From CAZSIA01 sp045126355 (GTDB taxonomy: Bacteria > Bacillota_I > Bacilli_A > Acholeplasmatales > Anaeroplasmataceae): 64,000 nt of DNA. The position numbers and the translations under genes were made by a program. Below are positions 8,067-17,525 of this stretch, in pieces; the first letter of the stretch is position 1; each line of letters starts with the position of its first letter. The notes beneath the pieces were generated by a model. The model made no database searches. It was not told where the DNA came from and saw only the letters and a program-made list of their open reading frames with translations. The stretch is from contig JBGVOE010000065.1 in NCBI GenBank assembly GCA_045126355.1, positions 1 through 64,000 on the forward strand, given 5' to 3'.

Positions 8067-10347
8067 ACGAATCTTATTATTACTTATTTCGTTTTTACTA
8101 GCTTCATGTTCTAGCACTGGAAACGCTAAAATTGAAGGTGTAGTTGATTTTGATCCTACGAAATCTCCAAGTGATAAACAATTTGATTTTGATGGAAATT
8201 ATACTCCACCAGAACTATTGATTGATGGTGTTAAAGATGATAAAGAATGGTCTAGTGTCACTAGTAAGTTAACATTTGGTTCTACTAATCAAGCAACTAT
8301 GATGGTATACCGAGGAGAAAGAGCACTGTTCTGTTTCTTTGAAGTAGTTGATAATGACATTCAAACAGTAGGTTTTAATAATGGTGATGATGTTACACAT
8401 GGTGATTCAGTTGAAGTTTATTTTGACTTTAAGAATGACGCATCTAATAAACCTTTAACAGACGATATCCAAATCAACATTGGTGCTCATGGTAAAACAC
8501 GTATTTTCGTTGGTGCTAATGGTGAATGGGGTTCATGGAACGGATTATTAGATTATGAAATTAAATTAAATGGAACATTAAATGATAATACAGATACTGA
8601 TACTGGTTATACTGTTGAATTAATGATTCCTTACTCACAAGTTGGAATTGATAAAAATTCTGTCTTTGGTATAAGTGTAGGTCATGTAGCTAGAGGAAAA
8701 GATTCTACTAGTGAAACATTACAATACACTTGGGGTGGATTAACTTATAATGGATCTTTTGTTGACCCACAAGTACCAAAAGGATATGTTGTTTATATGG
8801 GTAATGAATTTTATTCAAGAGGTAATTTACCAGTTGGTTTAATTAATTTAAGTGGTATTGTCTATGATGAGCATAAAAAACCATTAAGTGGAGTTAAAGT
8901 TAGTATTGATAATAACGAAACAACTACTGATAGTAGTGGTAAATATGAATTTAATAATATTGATGGAAGTAGTGTTTCAGCTATTAATATTTCTAAAGAT
9001 GGATATATTAGTTATACTAGAAATGTTACTAACGCTGATTTAAAAGTAGAAGGGAAAAATCCTAGTATCGATTTATGTTTAATTAGCCAAAACAGTAGTA
9101 AAAAAGTTACTATTAGTGGTTTAGTACAAAATCCTGTTGCCGGTTTAATCAAAGACGCATTGGTTAGCGTTAAAGATACGACAGTTAATTCTAATGATAG
9201 CGGTGAATTTAAGATTGAATGTAGTATTGATTATGCTATAGAAGTGGCTGTTAGTAAACAAGGATATAAAGATAGTGTAACTACTATTGATGTTATGGAT
9301 TTAATTAATGGTACAGAATATAACGTTGGAACTTTAAGTGTATATTCTCCATCTTCATCATCAATTTTTGGTGGTGCTAGAGGTATTCCTAGTGCTGAGG
9401 TGGAAATTTTCCGTGGTTTTGAAGGAATTAATTTTGTATTTAAAACTACTGAAAAAATTGCCGGTGGCGATCACATTGAAGTCTTTATTGATACTGGTAG
9501 TTCATATAGCGGACGCGATACATCTGATTACCGTATTGACTTTAATGCAGTAGGAAGTATTGCAATTGTTAACTTTGGTAATGGTAATAATACTGATGTA
9601 GCTAAATCTAATATTACTAATACTTGTTATTATGATGGAACAACTTACTATATCAGCACAATGATTCCTTATGAATTCTTAGGTGTAGATAATAGCGATA
9701 TAATTGGTGTGTCATTTGGTATGTGGAGTGAAAGACTTAAAGATTGGGATGGATGGGAATTTCCATATGATGGATTTAATAGTTATGTAGCTCCTGAATA
9801 TACTGACCAATATTGCCGTATTGGTTTAGATAATGGATTATATCGTTCATCAAATAATACATCTACAGTTACAAGAATTAGCGGTAAAGTAGTTGATTCT
9901 AATAACAATCCAATTTTGAATGCGACAGTAAATGGTGTAGCTGTTTTAAGTGATGGAAGTTATTCTTTATATGTTTCAGCTACAAACGATCTTACAGTTA
10001 CTGTTAGTGCGGCTGGTTACGGTACTAAGAGTATTAATATTAGTAGTAAAGAATTAGAAGCTAGTAACGTATATAAAGACTTTGTACTAGACTTATCAAT
10101 TGCTACTATTAGTGGTACATGTAATGTTGAGGGCGCTAAAGTTTATTTAGAAAGTGATCCAAGTATCTTCACTTATGTTTTGGATGGAAAATATGAACTA
10201 AATGTTCCTACTACATCTAACGCATTTGTTATTTTTGAAGCTACAGGATATAAAAATAGTCGTGTTGGTATTGGTGTAGCTGCCTTAATTCAAAGCGCTA
10301 ATACAAATACGCCAATTGTTAGAAATATAACTATGAGTGGAAATTAG
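8056..10347 (+). CDS. Surface lipoprotein with two CBM9-like domains and carboxypeptidase-regulatory-like repeats
   Basis: 763 residues from ATG 8056, chosen over ATG 8032 because only this start gives a clean signal peptide (MKIKRILLLL...LASC, lipid Cys18) behind AAGGATGG; it overlaps the GH43-like gene by 11 bases. Order of domains: a CBM9/DOMON-like sugar-binding domain (about 35-260, LIDGVKDDKEW at its start), two carboxypeptidase-regulatory-like beta sandwiches (LSGIVYDEHKKPLSGV and ISGLVQNPVAGLI), a second CBM9-like domain, then further regulatory-like sandwiches (ISGKVVDSNNNPI). No catalytic domain is visible. It probably holds polysaccharide at the cell surface for the neighbouring enzyme and transporter. 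Confidence 0.8.
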   Translation: MKIKRILLLLISFLLASCSSTGNAKIEGVVDFDPTKSPSDKQFDFDGNYTPPELLIDGVKDDKEWSSVTSKLTFGSTNQATMMVYRGERALFCFFEVVDNDIQTVGFNNGDDVTHGDSVEVYFDFKNDASNKPLTDDIQINIGAHGKTRIFVGANGEWGSWNGLLDYEIKLNGTLNDNTDTDTGYTVELMIPYSQVGIDKNSVFGISVGHVARGKDSTSETLQYTWGGLTYNGSFVDPQVPKGYVVYMGNEFYSRGNLPVGLINLSGIVYDEHKKPLSGVKVSIDNNETTTDSSGKYEFNNIDGSSVSAINISKDGYISYTRNVTNADLKVEGKNPSIDLCLISQNSSKKVTISGLVQNPVAGLIKDALVSVKDTTVNSNDSGEFKIECSIDYAIEVAVSKQGYKDSVTTIDVMDLINGTEYNVGTLSVYSPSSSSIFGGARGIPSAEVEIFRGFEGINFVFKTTEKIAGGDHIEVFIDTGSSYSGRDTSDYRIDFNAVGSIAIVNFGNGNNTDVAKSNITNTCYYDGTTYYISTMIPYEFLGVDNSDIIGVSFGMWSERLKDWDGWEFPYDGFNSYVAPEYTDQYCRIGLDNGLYRSSNNTSTVTRISGKVVDSNNNPILNATVNGVAVLSDGSYSLYVSATNDLTVTVSAAGYGTKSINISSKELEASNVYKDFVLDLSIATISGTCNVEGAKVYLESDPSIFTYVLDGKYELNVPTTSNAFVIFEATGYKNSRVGIGVAALIQSANTNTPIVRNITMSGN

Positions 10348-10359
10348 GAGGAAATTAAT

Positions 10360-12771
10360 ATGAAGAAAATAATTTTATTATTAATCGTGTTTGTAAATTT
10401 ATTTTCATTAGTTGCTTGTAATTCTACTGATACAGGAAGTAATATTCCTACTAATAAAGTTGAATTAGAAGAACTTGTTGAACCTAATTTCTACACAAAT
10501 AAATTTGATGAAGAAAAAATACCAAGTCAGTGGAGTGCATATGGTGTAGGTGACCCATTTGTATACCGCTTTAATGGTAGATATTATTTATATTGTTCAA
10601 CTAAAAACTTTGAAATGGGAGTTAGAGGTTGGGTAAGTGATGACTTAATTCATTATGAACCTATTACAGGTGAAGGCTTATCTTATGGATATGTAAGTAA
10701 TGATCCTTGTACTGTTGGTGCCTATGCTCCAGAAGTTATTTATATCGATGGATATTTCTATATGATTCAATCTCAAAGTGGAAATGGACATTATATTTTA
10801 AGAAGTGAAAAACCTGAAGGACCATTTGTTAAATATATTGACAATTTTGGTGAATCAATTGACGGATCATTTTTCGTTGATGATGATGAACAACTTTATA
10901 TGTTAAGAGCTTCTAATACTGGTATTAGATTAATTAAGATGAATGATGATTTAACTATTGATTCATCAAGAACATTAGATAATACTGTTTTAGGTGGATG
11001 GACAGAAGGTCCTTATCTGCTTAAAAAAGATGGAATTTATTATTTATCTTATACAGGAAATCATGTAACAAGTGAAGGTTACCGAATTGCTTATTCATAT
11101 TCATATAAAGAGTTATTTAAACGTGACGCTTTCACTGAAGGTGATACAATTGTTCTTAATACTGATGATGATTACAAAGGGTTAGGACATTCTTCAACAG
11201 TTTTAGGACCAGATTTAGACTCTTATTATTTAGCTTATCATAACTTAAATTCTTCAGGTGGACCTGATAGAAGTAATAATATTGCAAGAATCAGTTTCTC
11301 TGGTACTGAAATGATTGTAGAACACGCACAACTACATAACAATATTATGCCTAATATGCCAGAATTTAGAGTTAGTGATGAAACTGGATTAGAAGCTGAT
11401 GGTAATGGATTCTTATTATCTAATAAAGCTACTAGCAATACTTATACTGCTGAATTTAACTTTATTGGTAATAATACTAAGATGATTGTTTCTTACTTAG
11501 ATTCAGCTAATTATCATTATATTAATATAGATAGTGATACATTATCACTTCATCAAGTAGAAGGCGGAAAAGATAATGTAGTAAAATCTGTTACTTTTAA
11601 TAAAAATTATGATTATAGTAAGCTTCATACAATTAGATTTGCTTATAAAGATTCTAAAGTAAGTATTTTCTTTGATAATATGAACAAGCTTACACTTGAA
11701 AACCATAAAATGGAAAGTGGTAAAATTGGTTATGTTGATAGTAGTGATTTAACTATTTGTTATACAACATTCTCTAATGTTGCTCATGGATCTAGTGATA
11801 ATCTAGCAATTCATCAAAATAGAGTATTAGCTTCTAATTACTATGCTTCATCTTTTACTAAATCTAGTCTTATTTTAAATGAAATGACTGAAGATGAAGA
11901 AGAAACTTATAATGGTAAAGAACATTCATATGACTTAAATTTAAAAGCATATGGTGATAGTGCTACATATAAGATTTATGTTGAAAAAGATGGTCGATAC
12001 GGAATCGATATGACACTTAAAAAACAATATGGCGGTAAAAAAGTTATCTTACAAGTAGATGATAACTCTCCTGTAAGAATGACAGTTCCTAGCGCTAATG
12101 ATTGTTATGGTGTTTATTATAATGCGACTATTGGTGAATTAGATTTAACTAAAGGAGCGCACTATTTAACAGTTATTTGTGAAGAAGAAATTCGTTTCCA
12201 TGATATCTCTTATTATTTATCTAGTGACTCTCATCCTGAATTTAATCACGATTTAGCATATTATGTTGATAAAGGCGCAAGATATGTTAACTCTTGGAAG
12301 ATAAGAGATGAAGGTCATTATGCATTAGCAGGAAATAGAAACTTATTATATTTTGGTGATGAAACTTTAACTAACTATACTGTTGAAGTTGATATTGAAC
12401 TTGTTGGTGATACACAAGCTTCATCTTGTGGTGTTATTTTAAGAGCTGATAATCCAGCCTTTGCATCTGTAGATAATGTATCATCAATTCAAGGATATTA
12501 TGTTGGATTTAACAATTCAAAAGTGTTTATTACTAAATGTGATTATAACAATTCTCAAACTGATATTGTAGCGGATGCTTATAAGTCTGAATCAAATATT
12601 ATGCATCATTTAAAAGTTACGATTGATGGTAATATGATAACTTTAGATTTTGATAATGGTAATGTTACATTAAGTTTTGTTGATGATTTAGGATTTACAC
12701 ACGGTTCATTTGGTCTATATACAGATGGAGCTGCAGCGATTTATCGCAATATTAAAATTTATCATGAATAA
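10360..12771 (+). CDS. Surface GH43-like glycoside hydrolase lipoprotein
   Basis: 803 residues with a lipoprotein signal ending LVAC (Cys20). The GH43 propeller follows at about 60-330, with Asp65 in GDPF, Asp168 in IDGSF and Glu216 in WTEGP as the expected base, modulator and acid. Beta-rich domains follow, and the C-terminal about 130 residues resemble a laminin-G/DUF1080-like sandwich. It is similar to the cytoplasmic enzyme at 5973 along most of its length, so the two probably arose by duplication. Predicted to trim polysaccharide at the cell surface to oligosaccharides for the ABC transporter. AGGAGG lies upstream; the spacing to its neighbours is 12 and 20 bases. Confidence 0.85.
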   Translation: MKKIILLLIVFVNLFSLVACNSTDTGSNIPTNKVELEELVEPNFYTNKFDEEKIPSQWSAYGVGDPFVYRFNGRYYLYCSTKNFEMGVRGWVSDDLIHYEPITGEGLSYGYVSNDPCTVGAYAPEVIYIDGYFYMIQSQSGNGHYILRSEKPEGPFVKYIDNFGESIDGSFFVDDDEQLYMLRASNTGIRLIKMNDDLTIDSSRTLDNTVLGGWTEGPYLLKKDGIYYLSYTGNHVTSEGYRIAYSYSYKELFKRDAFTEGDTIVLNTDDDYKGLGHSSTVLGPDLDSYYLAYHNLNSSGGPDRSNNIARISFSGTEMIVEHAQLHNNIMPNMPEFRVSDETGLEADGNGFLLSNKATSNTYTAEFNFIGNNTKMIVSYLDSANYHYINIDSDTLSLHQVEGGKDNVVKSVTFNKNYDYSKLHTIRFAYKDSKVSIFFDNMNKLTLENHKMESGKIGYVDSSDLTICYTTFSNVAHGSSDNLAIHQNRVLASNYYASSFTKSSLILNEMTEDEEETYNGKEHSYDLNLKAYGDSATYKIYVEKDGRYGIDMTLKKQYGGKKVILQVDDNSPVRMTVPSANDCYGVYYNATIGELDLTKGAHYLTVICEEEIRFHDISYYLSSDSHPEFNHDLAYYVDKGARYVNSWKIRDEGHYALAGNRNLLYFGDETLTNYTVEVDIELVGDTQASSCGVILRADNPAFASVDNVSSIQGYYVGFNNSKVFITKCDYNNSQTDIVADAYKSESNIMHHLKVTIDGNMITLDFDNGNVTLSFVDDLGFTHGSFGLYTDGAAAIYRNIKIYHE

Positions 12772-12791
12772 AGGTAAGGAGGAGTAAAAAA

Positions 12792-14882
12792 ATGAAAAAA
12801 TTAATGTTTGTTTTATCTGCTTTATGCTTATTAGTTTTGGCTGCATGTGGCGAAAGTGCTCATGAACATAGTTTAAGCGATTGGCAAAGCGACGCAACTA
12901 ACCACTGGAAAAGTTGTAGTGGTTGTAGTGAGTTATTAGAAAAAGCTGGACATACTTTTGGAGATTGGGAAGTAGTTTTAGAAGCTACTGAAGCTAGTGT
13001 TGGAAGTAAAGAACGCGTTTGTAGTGTATGTAGTTATAAAGAAGTAGCTGAAATTGAAAAATTAACTCATACACATAAACCTTCTGACTGGTTAAATGAT
13101 AGCGAAAATCATTGGAAGAGTTGTAGTGGATGTAGTGATTTAATTGATAAGAGTGCTCATACATTTGATGAAGGTGTTGAAGAAAGTATCGTTACTACAG
13201 AAGCTGGTACTGTTAAATATACTTGTACTACTTGTGGTTATGAAATGATAGCTGAAGTAACTGCGTTTACTCAAGTCGGTAAATTAGCTAGTAAAGATTG
13301 GGCTAATTATGAAGAATTTAGTATGTATGTAAAAAGAGATGCTAGTAGTGTTATTGTTAGATTAGTTTCTAATAATAATGTATTTACATCTAGTGATAGA
13401 AATTCTGAGTTAGAATTATACTTTGTATCTGGTGATAATTTAGCGACTCGTGAAGGTAATGAAGGAGTTACTAAAATTGTAGTTAAATCAAATAAAGAAT
13501 TTAGCGTTTCTAACTTTGGAAATAAAACTGTTAATTCTAGCGATGTTAAAGTAGTTGTTAAAGATGGCGCTCAAAGTGTTGTTGATGTTACTATTAGTAA
13601 TGACTTATTAGGTATTACTGCTGATTCAATCTTTGGTTTAACATGTGGATTATGGTCAAATGTTGATAATGACTGGGCACCAATGTTAGCTTTAAATACA
13701 ACAAATTTAGCTTCTGTTGAAGACTTAACTAAATATGTACGTTGTGATAAAGATGGTGTTTGTTTCGAATGTATTATTAATGATTATCCAGAAAACATTC
13801 CAACTCCTGACTATAATAAAGAAGAATTAATTGCTGATTATCCATATGGTGTAGCTGACCCTATTAATGTAGCTGACCCTAATGGTGATGATATCTATTT
13901 AAAAGTTAGTAAAGAAGCTGATGGATTCTTATTTGAAATGATTGGTTTTGGTTCATTTAATGATAATGAATATGTTAAATTAGTTCTTCATACTTCTGAT
14001 TCAGATGGTAATGGATGGGCTCTTCAAGCAAGTGATATTTCATTCTTAGTAAGTAAAACTGATGCAGTTAAGAAAACAAATATTACAGATTTCTGGGCAT
14101 TTAAATTATTTGCTGATAGTGAGACTAAAGCTAATAACACTCCAAGTTATGAATTAAAAGAGCAAGGTTATTTCACTTTAAGTTTTAAAGTAGATTTCAC
14201 TGAAATTCCTAATTATACTGAAAGTTGTGAAGTTTCATTTATTATGCTTGAATTCTGGAATGGTAATGTTTATAATGCTGCTCCATGGAATTCTGCAATG
14301 ACTAAATATGGTGTAGGTGTTGGTGATGCTGCTGCACAATCTTCTTATCAAGTGATTCAAGAAAAAGTGATTAGCGTTGATAAAGAAGCTTTATTAGCTG
14401 ATTATAAATATCAATTCTCAACTAATTATTATGCTAATATCGAAAGAGGAGAATATTCAGTAGTATTAAATTTAATCTCATTTAATCATTTTAATAGTAG
14501 TGATTTCATTCGTTTCATTGTTGATACAGATGGTAATCCAGTTACAGGTGTTTGGGTAATTGATCCAAGTGATGTTGGACTTGTAATTTGTAAGGATGTA
14601 TGTTACTTAGAAACAGGAAAATCAAGTTTCTGGGATGGAGAAGCTAATAAATTCCATGGTACTAATACTACATTAAATACTCCAGAATACACTGAATATG
14701 CTGAATACTGGACATTAAAAATTGAAATTGATTATTCTGAATTAGGATTAAATGTTAATAAAGATTCTAAATTAGCTGGTTTATTAATTCAATTTAACCC
14801 AACTATTCAAAATCATGGTTTCAATTTCAATGGTTACATTCCTCAAGATGTAGCTTTACAAAATAATTACTTTCAATTTTAA
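12792..14882 (+). CDS. Surface lipoprotein with His/Cys repeat modules and CBM9-like domains
   Basis: 696 residues with a lipoprotein signal (LAAC, Cys19). Residues about 24-155 hold two tandem copies of a His/Cys-rich module: each begins with HxH, has NHWKSCSGCS, then GHTF or AHTF, and ends in a second CxxC pair (VCSVC or TCTTC). The spacing suggests a small metal-binding or disulfide-stabilised unit, of a type often seen in repeat surface proteins of gut Bacillota. The rest is beta-rich with three related segments resembling CBM9/DOMON-like sugar-binding domains. Last gene of the glycan operon. No enzymatic motif is visible; a substrate-binding role is inferred. Confidence 0.7.
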   Translation: MKKLMFVLSALCLLVLAACGESAHEHSLSDWQSDATNHWKSCSGCSELLEKAGHTFGDWEVVLEATEASVGSKERVCSVCSYKEVAEIEKLTHTHKPSDWLNDSENHWKSCSGCSDLIDKSAHTFDEGVEESIVTTEAGTVKYTCTTCGYEMIAEVTAFTQVGKLASKDWANYEEFSMYVKRDASSVIVRLVSNNNVFTSSDRNSELELYFVSGDNLATREGNEGVTKIVVKSNKEFSVSNFGNKTVNSSDVKVVVKDGAQSVVDVTISNDLLGITADSIFGLTCGLWSNVDNDWAPMLALNTTNLASVEDLTKYVRCDKDGVCFECIINDYPENIPTPDYNKEELIADYPYGVADPINVADPNGDDIYLKVSKEADGFLFEMIGFGSFNDNEYVKLVLHTSDSDGNGWALQASDISFLVSKTDAVKKTNITDFWAFKLFADSETKANNTPSYELKEQGYFTLSFKVDFTEIPNYTESCEVSFIMLEFWNGNVYNAAPWNSAMTKYGVGVGDAAAQSSYQVIQEKVISVDKEALLADYKYQFSTNYYANIERGEYSVVLNLISFNHFNSSDFIRFIVDTDGNPVTGVWVIDPSDVGLVICKDVCYLETGKSSFWDGEANKFHGTNTTLNTPEYTEYAEYWTLKIEIDYSELGLNVNKDSKLAGLLIQFNPTIQNHGFNFNGYIPQDVALQNNYFQF

Positions 14883-14918
14883 TTAAATATTATATATAAT
14901 AATATATAGATAATAGTG

Positions 14919-14948
14919 TTATGGGGATTTTTGATTAAATCCCCATAA
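14919..14948 (+). terminator. Hairpin after the glycan operon
   Basis: TTATGGGGATTT (14919-14930) pairs with AAATCCCCATAA (14937-14948) around a 6-base loop: a strong 12-bp stem. The T run that follows is short and interrupted, so it may be a weak terminator or a 3'-end stabiliser. Confidence 0.55.
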
Positions 14949-14975
14949 TATTAACTTTTAAGGGGCTGATTTTTT

Positions 14976-15632
14976 ATGAAAAATGAATCAATGGTTGGTA
15001 GAAGACTTTATGCATGGATGATTGATGCTTTGATACTTTTTGTTTTAGTTTTTGTTTTTGATTGGTTAGTATCTACACCTTTAATGAATAATGTAACTGA
15101 AATATTAGAAGTAAAAGCAGAGTACATAAAGTTAGCTAAAGATTATGAAGTTATTCAAGATGAGTATGGAATTTATTATTATGATAGCGAAAATAATCGA
15201 ATTTATAATAATGAAGTAACAGAAGAAGTTAAGAATAAATTTTTAACTGATCAAAGAATTTTAGATTTAAATGATAGATTAGTTGAAAAACAAAATTATA
15301 TAATTCTTAATTTCATAATTAAAATAGCTATTTCTTTATTTTTAGCTTCTATTATAATTTATATAATTATTCCACTATCTTTATCTAAGGGTAGAACATT
15401 AGGTAAATTAGCCGCGAAGTTATATGTTGTAAACGATGATAGTAGTTATGCAAAATGGTATAAGATTTTAATTAGATATATTTTAAATATTATTTTTAAT
15501 GTTTATTTAGCTTTAGCTTCTTTAGGTATAATTCCGCTTATAAGTTTAATTGTTAGTATTAATCAAAAACAAAATAAAGCCTTACCTGATTTAATATGTA
15601 AGACAATTGTTGTTGATAGTCGTTTTCATTAA
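14976..15632 (+). CDS. RDD-family membrane protein
   Basis: 218 residues. It starts with the RDD signature (RRLYAWMIDALI) inside the first membrane span, followed by a hydrophilic loop of about 75 residues, then two or three more spans, with GRTLGKLAAKLYVV before the third as usual in RDD proteins. AAGGGGCTG lies upstream. RDD proteins are poorly characterised; some affect ion transport or stress tolerance. It lies between the glycan operon hairpin and the T-box leader and is probably a single-gene unit. Confidence 0.8.
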   Translation: MKNESMVGRRLYAWMIDALILFVLVFVFDWLVSTPLMNNVTEILEVKAEYIKLAKDYEVIQDEYGIYYYDSENNRIYNNEVTEEVKNKFLTDQRILDLNDRLVEKQNYIILNFIIKIAISLFLASIIIYIIIPLSLSKGRTLGKLAAKLYVVNDDSSYAKWYKILIRYILNIIFNVYLALASLGIIPLISLIVSINQKQNKALPDLICKTIVVDSRFH

Positions 15633-15651
15633 AAAAATATAAAAATAAATA

Positions 15652-15679
15652 TTGATATTTAGATAAAAAAATATATAAT
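15652..15679 (+). promoter_or_regulatory. SigA-type promoter of the T-box transcript
   Basis: TTGATA at 15652-15657, a 16-base spacer and TATAAT at 15674-15679, giving a start near 15686. Confidence 0.75.
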
Positions 15680-15685
15680 TATTAG

Positions 15686-15942
15686 GAAAGCAATGAAAAG
15701 AAATAGTATTAAGTTTTATTTTTCTAAGCGAGTTACCGATGGTGTGAGGGTAATAAAAATAGATTTAAGAACGCGTCTTGGAGCAGCATTTTTGAAAGTT
15801 GAGTAGAAAATGACGGGAAGCCCGTTACAGCTATAAGTATTTATGTACTTTAAAAGGTTATTACTGTGAAGTAATAATGAACTAAGGTGGCACCACGTTA
15901 ATTACGTCCTTAGGCGAAATATAATCGCCAAGGGCTTTTTTT
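15686..15942 (+). ncRNA. T-box leader (specifier probably CGC, arginine)
   Basis: A T-box leader fills the 339-base gap before the amino-acid transporter. The T-box sequence AGGTGGCACCACG is at 15885-15897, and a GC-rich terminator hairpin with a run of seven T lies at 15906-15942. In stem I, AGTA (15705-15708) faces GAA (15769-15771), the loop-E pair that flanks the specifier, so CGC (15772-15774, Arg) is the likely specifier. The position also matches ACT in the threonine leader at 27128 when both are aligned on the shared CTTGGA. Uncharged tRNA-Arg would favour antitermination and transporter expression. Confidence 0.9.
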
Positions 15943-15971
15943 ATTGTCCTGGTGAAGAAGGGATTGATTAG

Positions 15972-17525
15972 ATGAAAAAAATAATTTTATTATTACTAGT
16001 TGTGTTATCTTTATTTTCTTTAACATCTTGTGATACTAAAGACGATAAATTAGTCGTTTATACAGAAGCAGGATTTAAGCCATTTGAATATGAAAGTAAT
16101 GATGGTATAAGTGGTGTAGACGTAGATATCATGATGATGGTAGGGAAAAAACTTAATAAAGAAGTAGTTTTTGAAAACGTATCATTTGATATTATTGTTG
16201 ATGAAGTTTCTAAGGGAACTTTAGCTAATGTAGGAGCTGCAGGGTTATCAATTACTGATGAAAGAAAAGAAAAAGTTGATTTCTCTCAAGTTTATTATCA
16301 AGCAAATTTATTTGTAATTTATAATAAAGCAAGTGGCATTAATTCTAAGGTTATGACAACTGATGAAGAAGGAGTTTATTGGTCTAGTTTAGTATCTAAT
16401 AAAGGTGTGGGTGTTCAATCAGGAACAACAGCTGACTTTTTCTTAACTGATGAAATCGAATTAGAAGGTGGAAGTTTATATAATACTAATACTAAAAAAC
16501 ATGATTTCGATTCATTAGATGCCGCTATAATGGATATTGGATTAAATATTGATTATGTAATTATTGATGAATTACCTGCTAAAAAGTTAGTTGAATCAAA
16601 TTCTAAATTAGCATGCCTTCCTCTTTACTTTGAAGGTGATGGGATAGATATAAAAAGTTATGACGAATACGCAATTGCGGTTACTAAAGGAAAGACAGAA
16701 TTACTTGATGCAATTAATAGTGTCTTAGATGAATTGTTAGTTAAAGATAGTGAAGGTAATACAGAAATCGATAAATTAGTAGCTAAACATTTAGGTGTTA
16801 AAACTGAAGAAGTATATGAGTATAATTTATTTGAAGCGATTTGGAAAGTTATCTCAACTCCTAAATATTTATCTTATTTATTTACTGGATTTACAAACAC
16901 TTTATTGCTTACTATCTTAGCGGCAATAATTGGCTTAGTTATCGGATTTGTTGTGGCAATAACAAAGATATTTTCTATTGATAATAAGTACTTAAAAGTA
17001 CCTGCAGTTATTTGTGATATTTATACGACAGTTGTTCGTGGAACACCTGTTGCCTTACAATTATTTATTATGGTATTTGCCCTTTTAGCAATTCCAGGTT
17101 TTAAAGTTGCGGCTGTAATTTTAACATTCGGTATTAACTCTGGTGCGTATGTTTCTGAAAGTATTAGAGCTGGTATTTTAAGTATTGATAAAGGTCAAAT
17201 GGAAGCTGGTAGAGCATTAGGTTTATCTAAATTAACAACTATGGTAAAAATCATTTTACCTCAAGCTATTAAAAATGTTATCCCAGCTATTGGTAATGAG
17301 TTAATTGCTTTAGTTAAAGAAACTGCGATTGTATCTATGGTAGGTTCTACAATTGGTACAATGACATTTGATTTGAATCAAGCTACAAATGCGATTAATA
17401 AAGATATTGCTAATTACTTAGCGCCAGCATTACTTGCGGCTCTACTATATTTAGCGATTGTTTATTTATTAACATTTGCGATTAAAAGATTAGAAAGGAG
17501 ATTTGCTAGAAGTGATAAGTATTAA
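15972..17525 (+). CDS. Amino-acid ABC transporter, fused binding protein and permease
   Basis: 517 residues in two parts. Residues 1 to about 275 are a polar amino-acid binding protein (family 3) with a lipoprotein signal ending LTSC (Cys20) and the pattern TEAGFKPFEY. Residues about 285-517 form a GlnP/HisM-type permease with several spans and the EAA-like loop EAGRALGLSKLTTM. Such fusions are common in Bacilli. It lies directly after the T-box leader, 9 bases downstream of AAGAAGGG, and overlaps the ATPase gene. The leader specifier suggests arginine or another basic amino acid as substrate; the sequence alone does not prove this. Confidence 0.9.
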   Translation: MKKIILLLLVVLSLFSLTSCDTKDDKLVVYTEAGFKPFEYESNDGISGVDVDIMMMVGKKLNKEVVFENVSFDIIVDEVSKGTLANVGAAGLSITDERKEKVDFSQVYYQANLFVIYNKASGINSKVMTTDEEGVYWSSLVSNKGVGVQSGTTADFFLTDEIELEGGSLYNTNTKKHDFDSLDAAIMDIGLNIDYVIIDELPAKKLVESNSKLACLPLYFEGDGIDIKSYDEYAIAVTKGKTELLDAINSVLDELLVKDSEGNTEIDKLVAKHLGVKTEEVYEYNLFEAIWKVISTPKYLSYLFTGFTNTLLLTILAAIIGLVIGFVVAITKIFSIDNKYLKVPAVICDIYTTVVRGTPVALQLFIMVFALLAIPGFKVAAVILTFGINSGAYVSESIRAGILSIDKGQMEAGRALGLSKLTTMVKIILPQAIKNVIPAIGNELIALVKETAIVSMVGSTIGTMTFDLNQATNAINKDIANYLAPALLAALLYLAIVYLLTFAIKRLERRFARSDKY

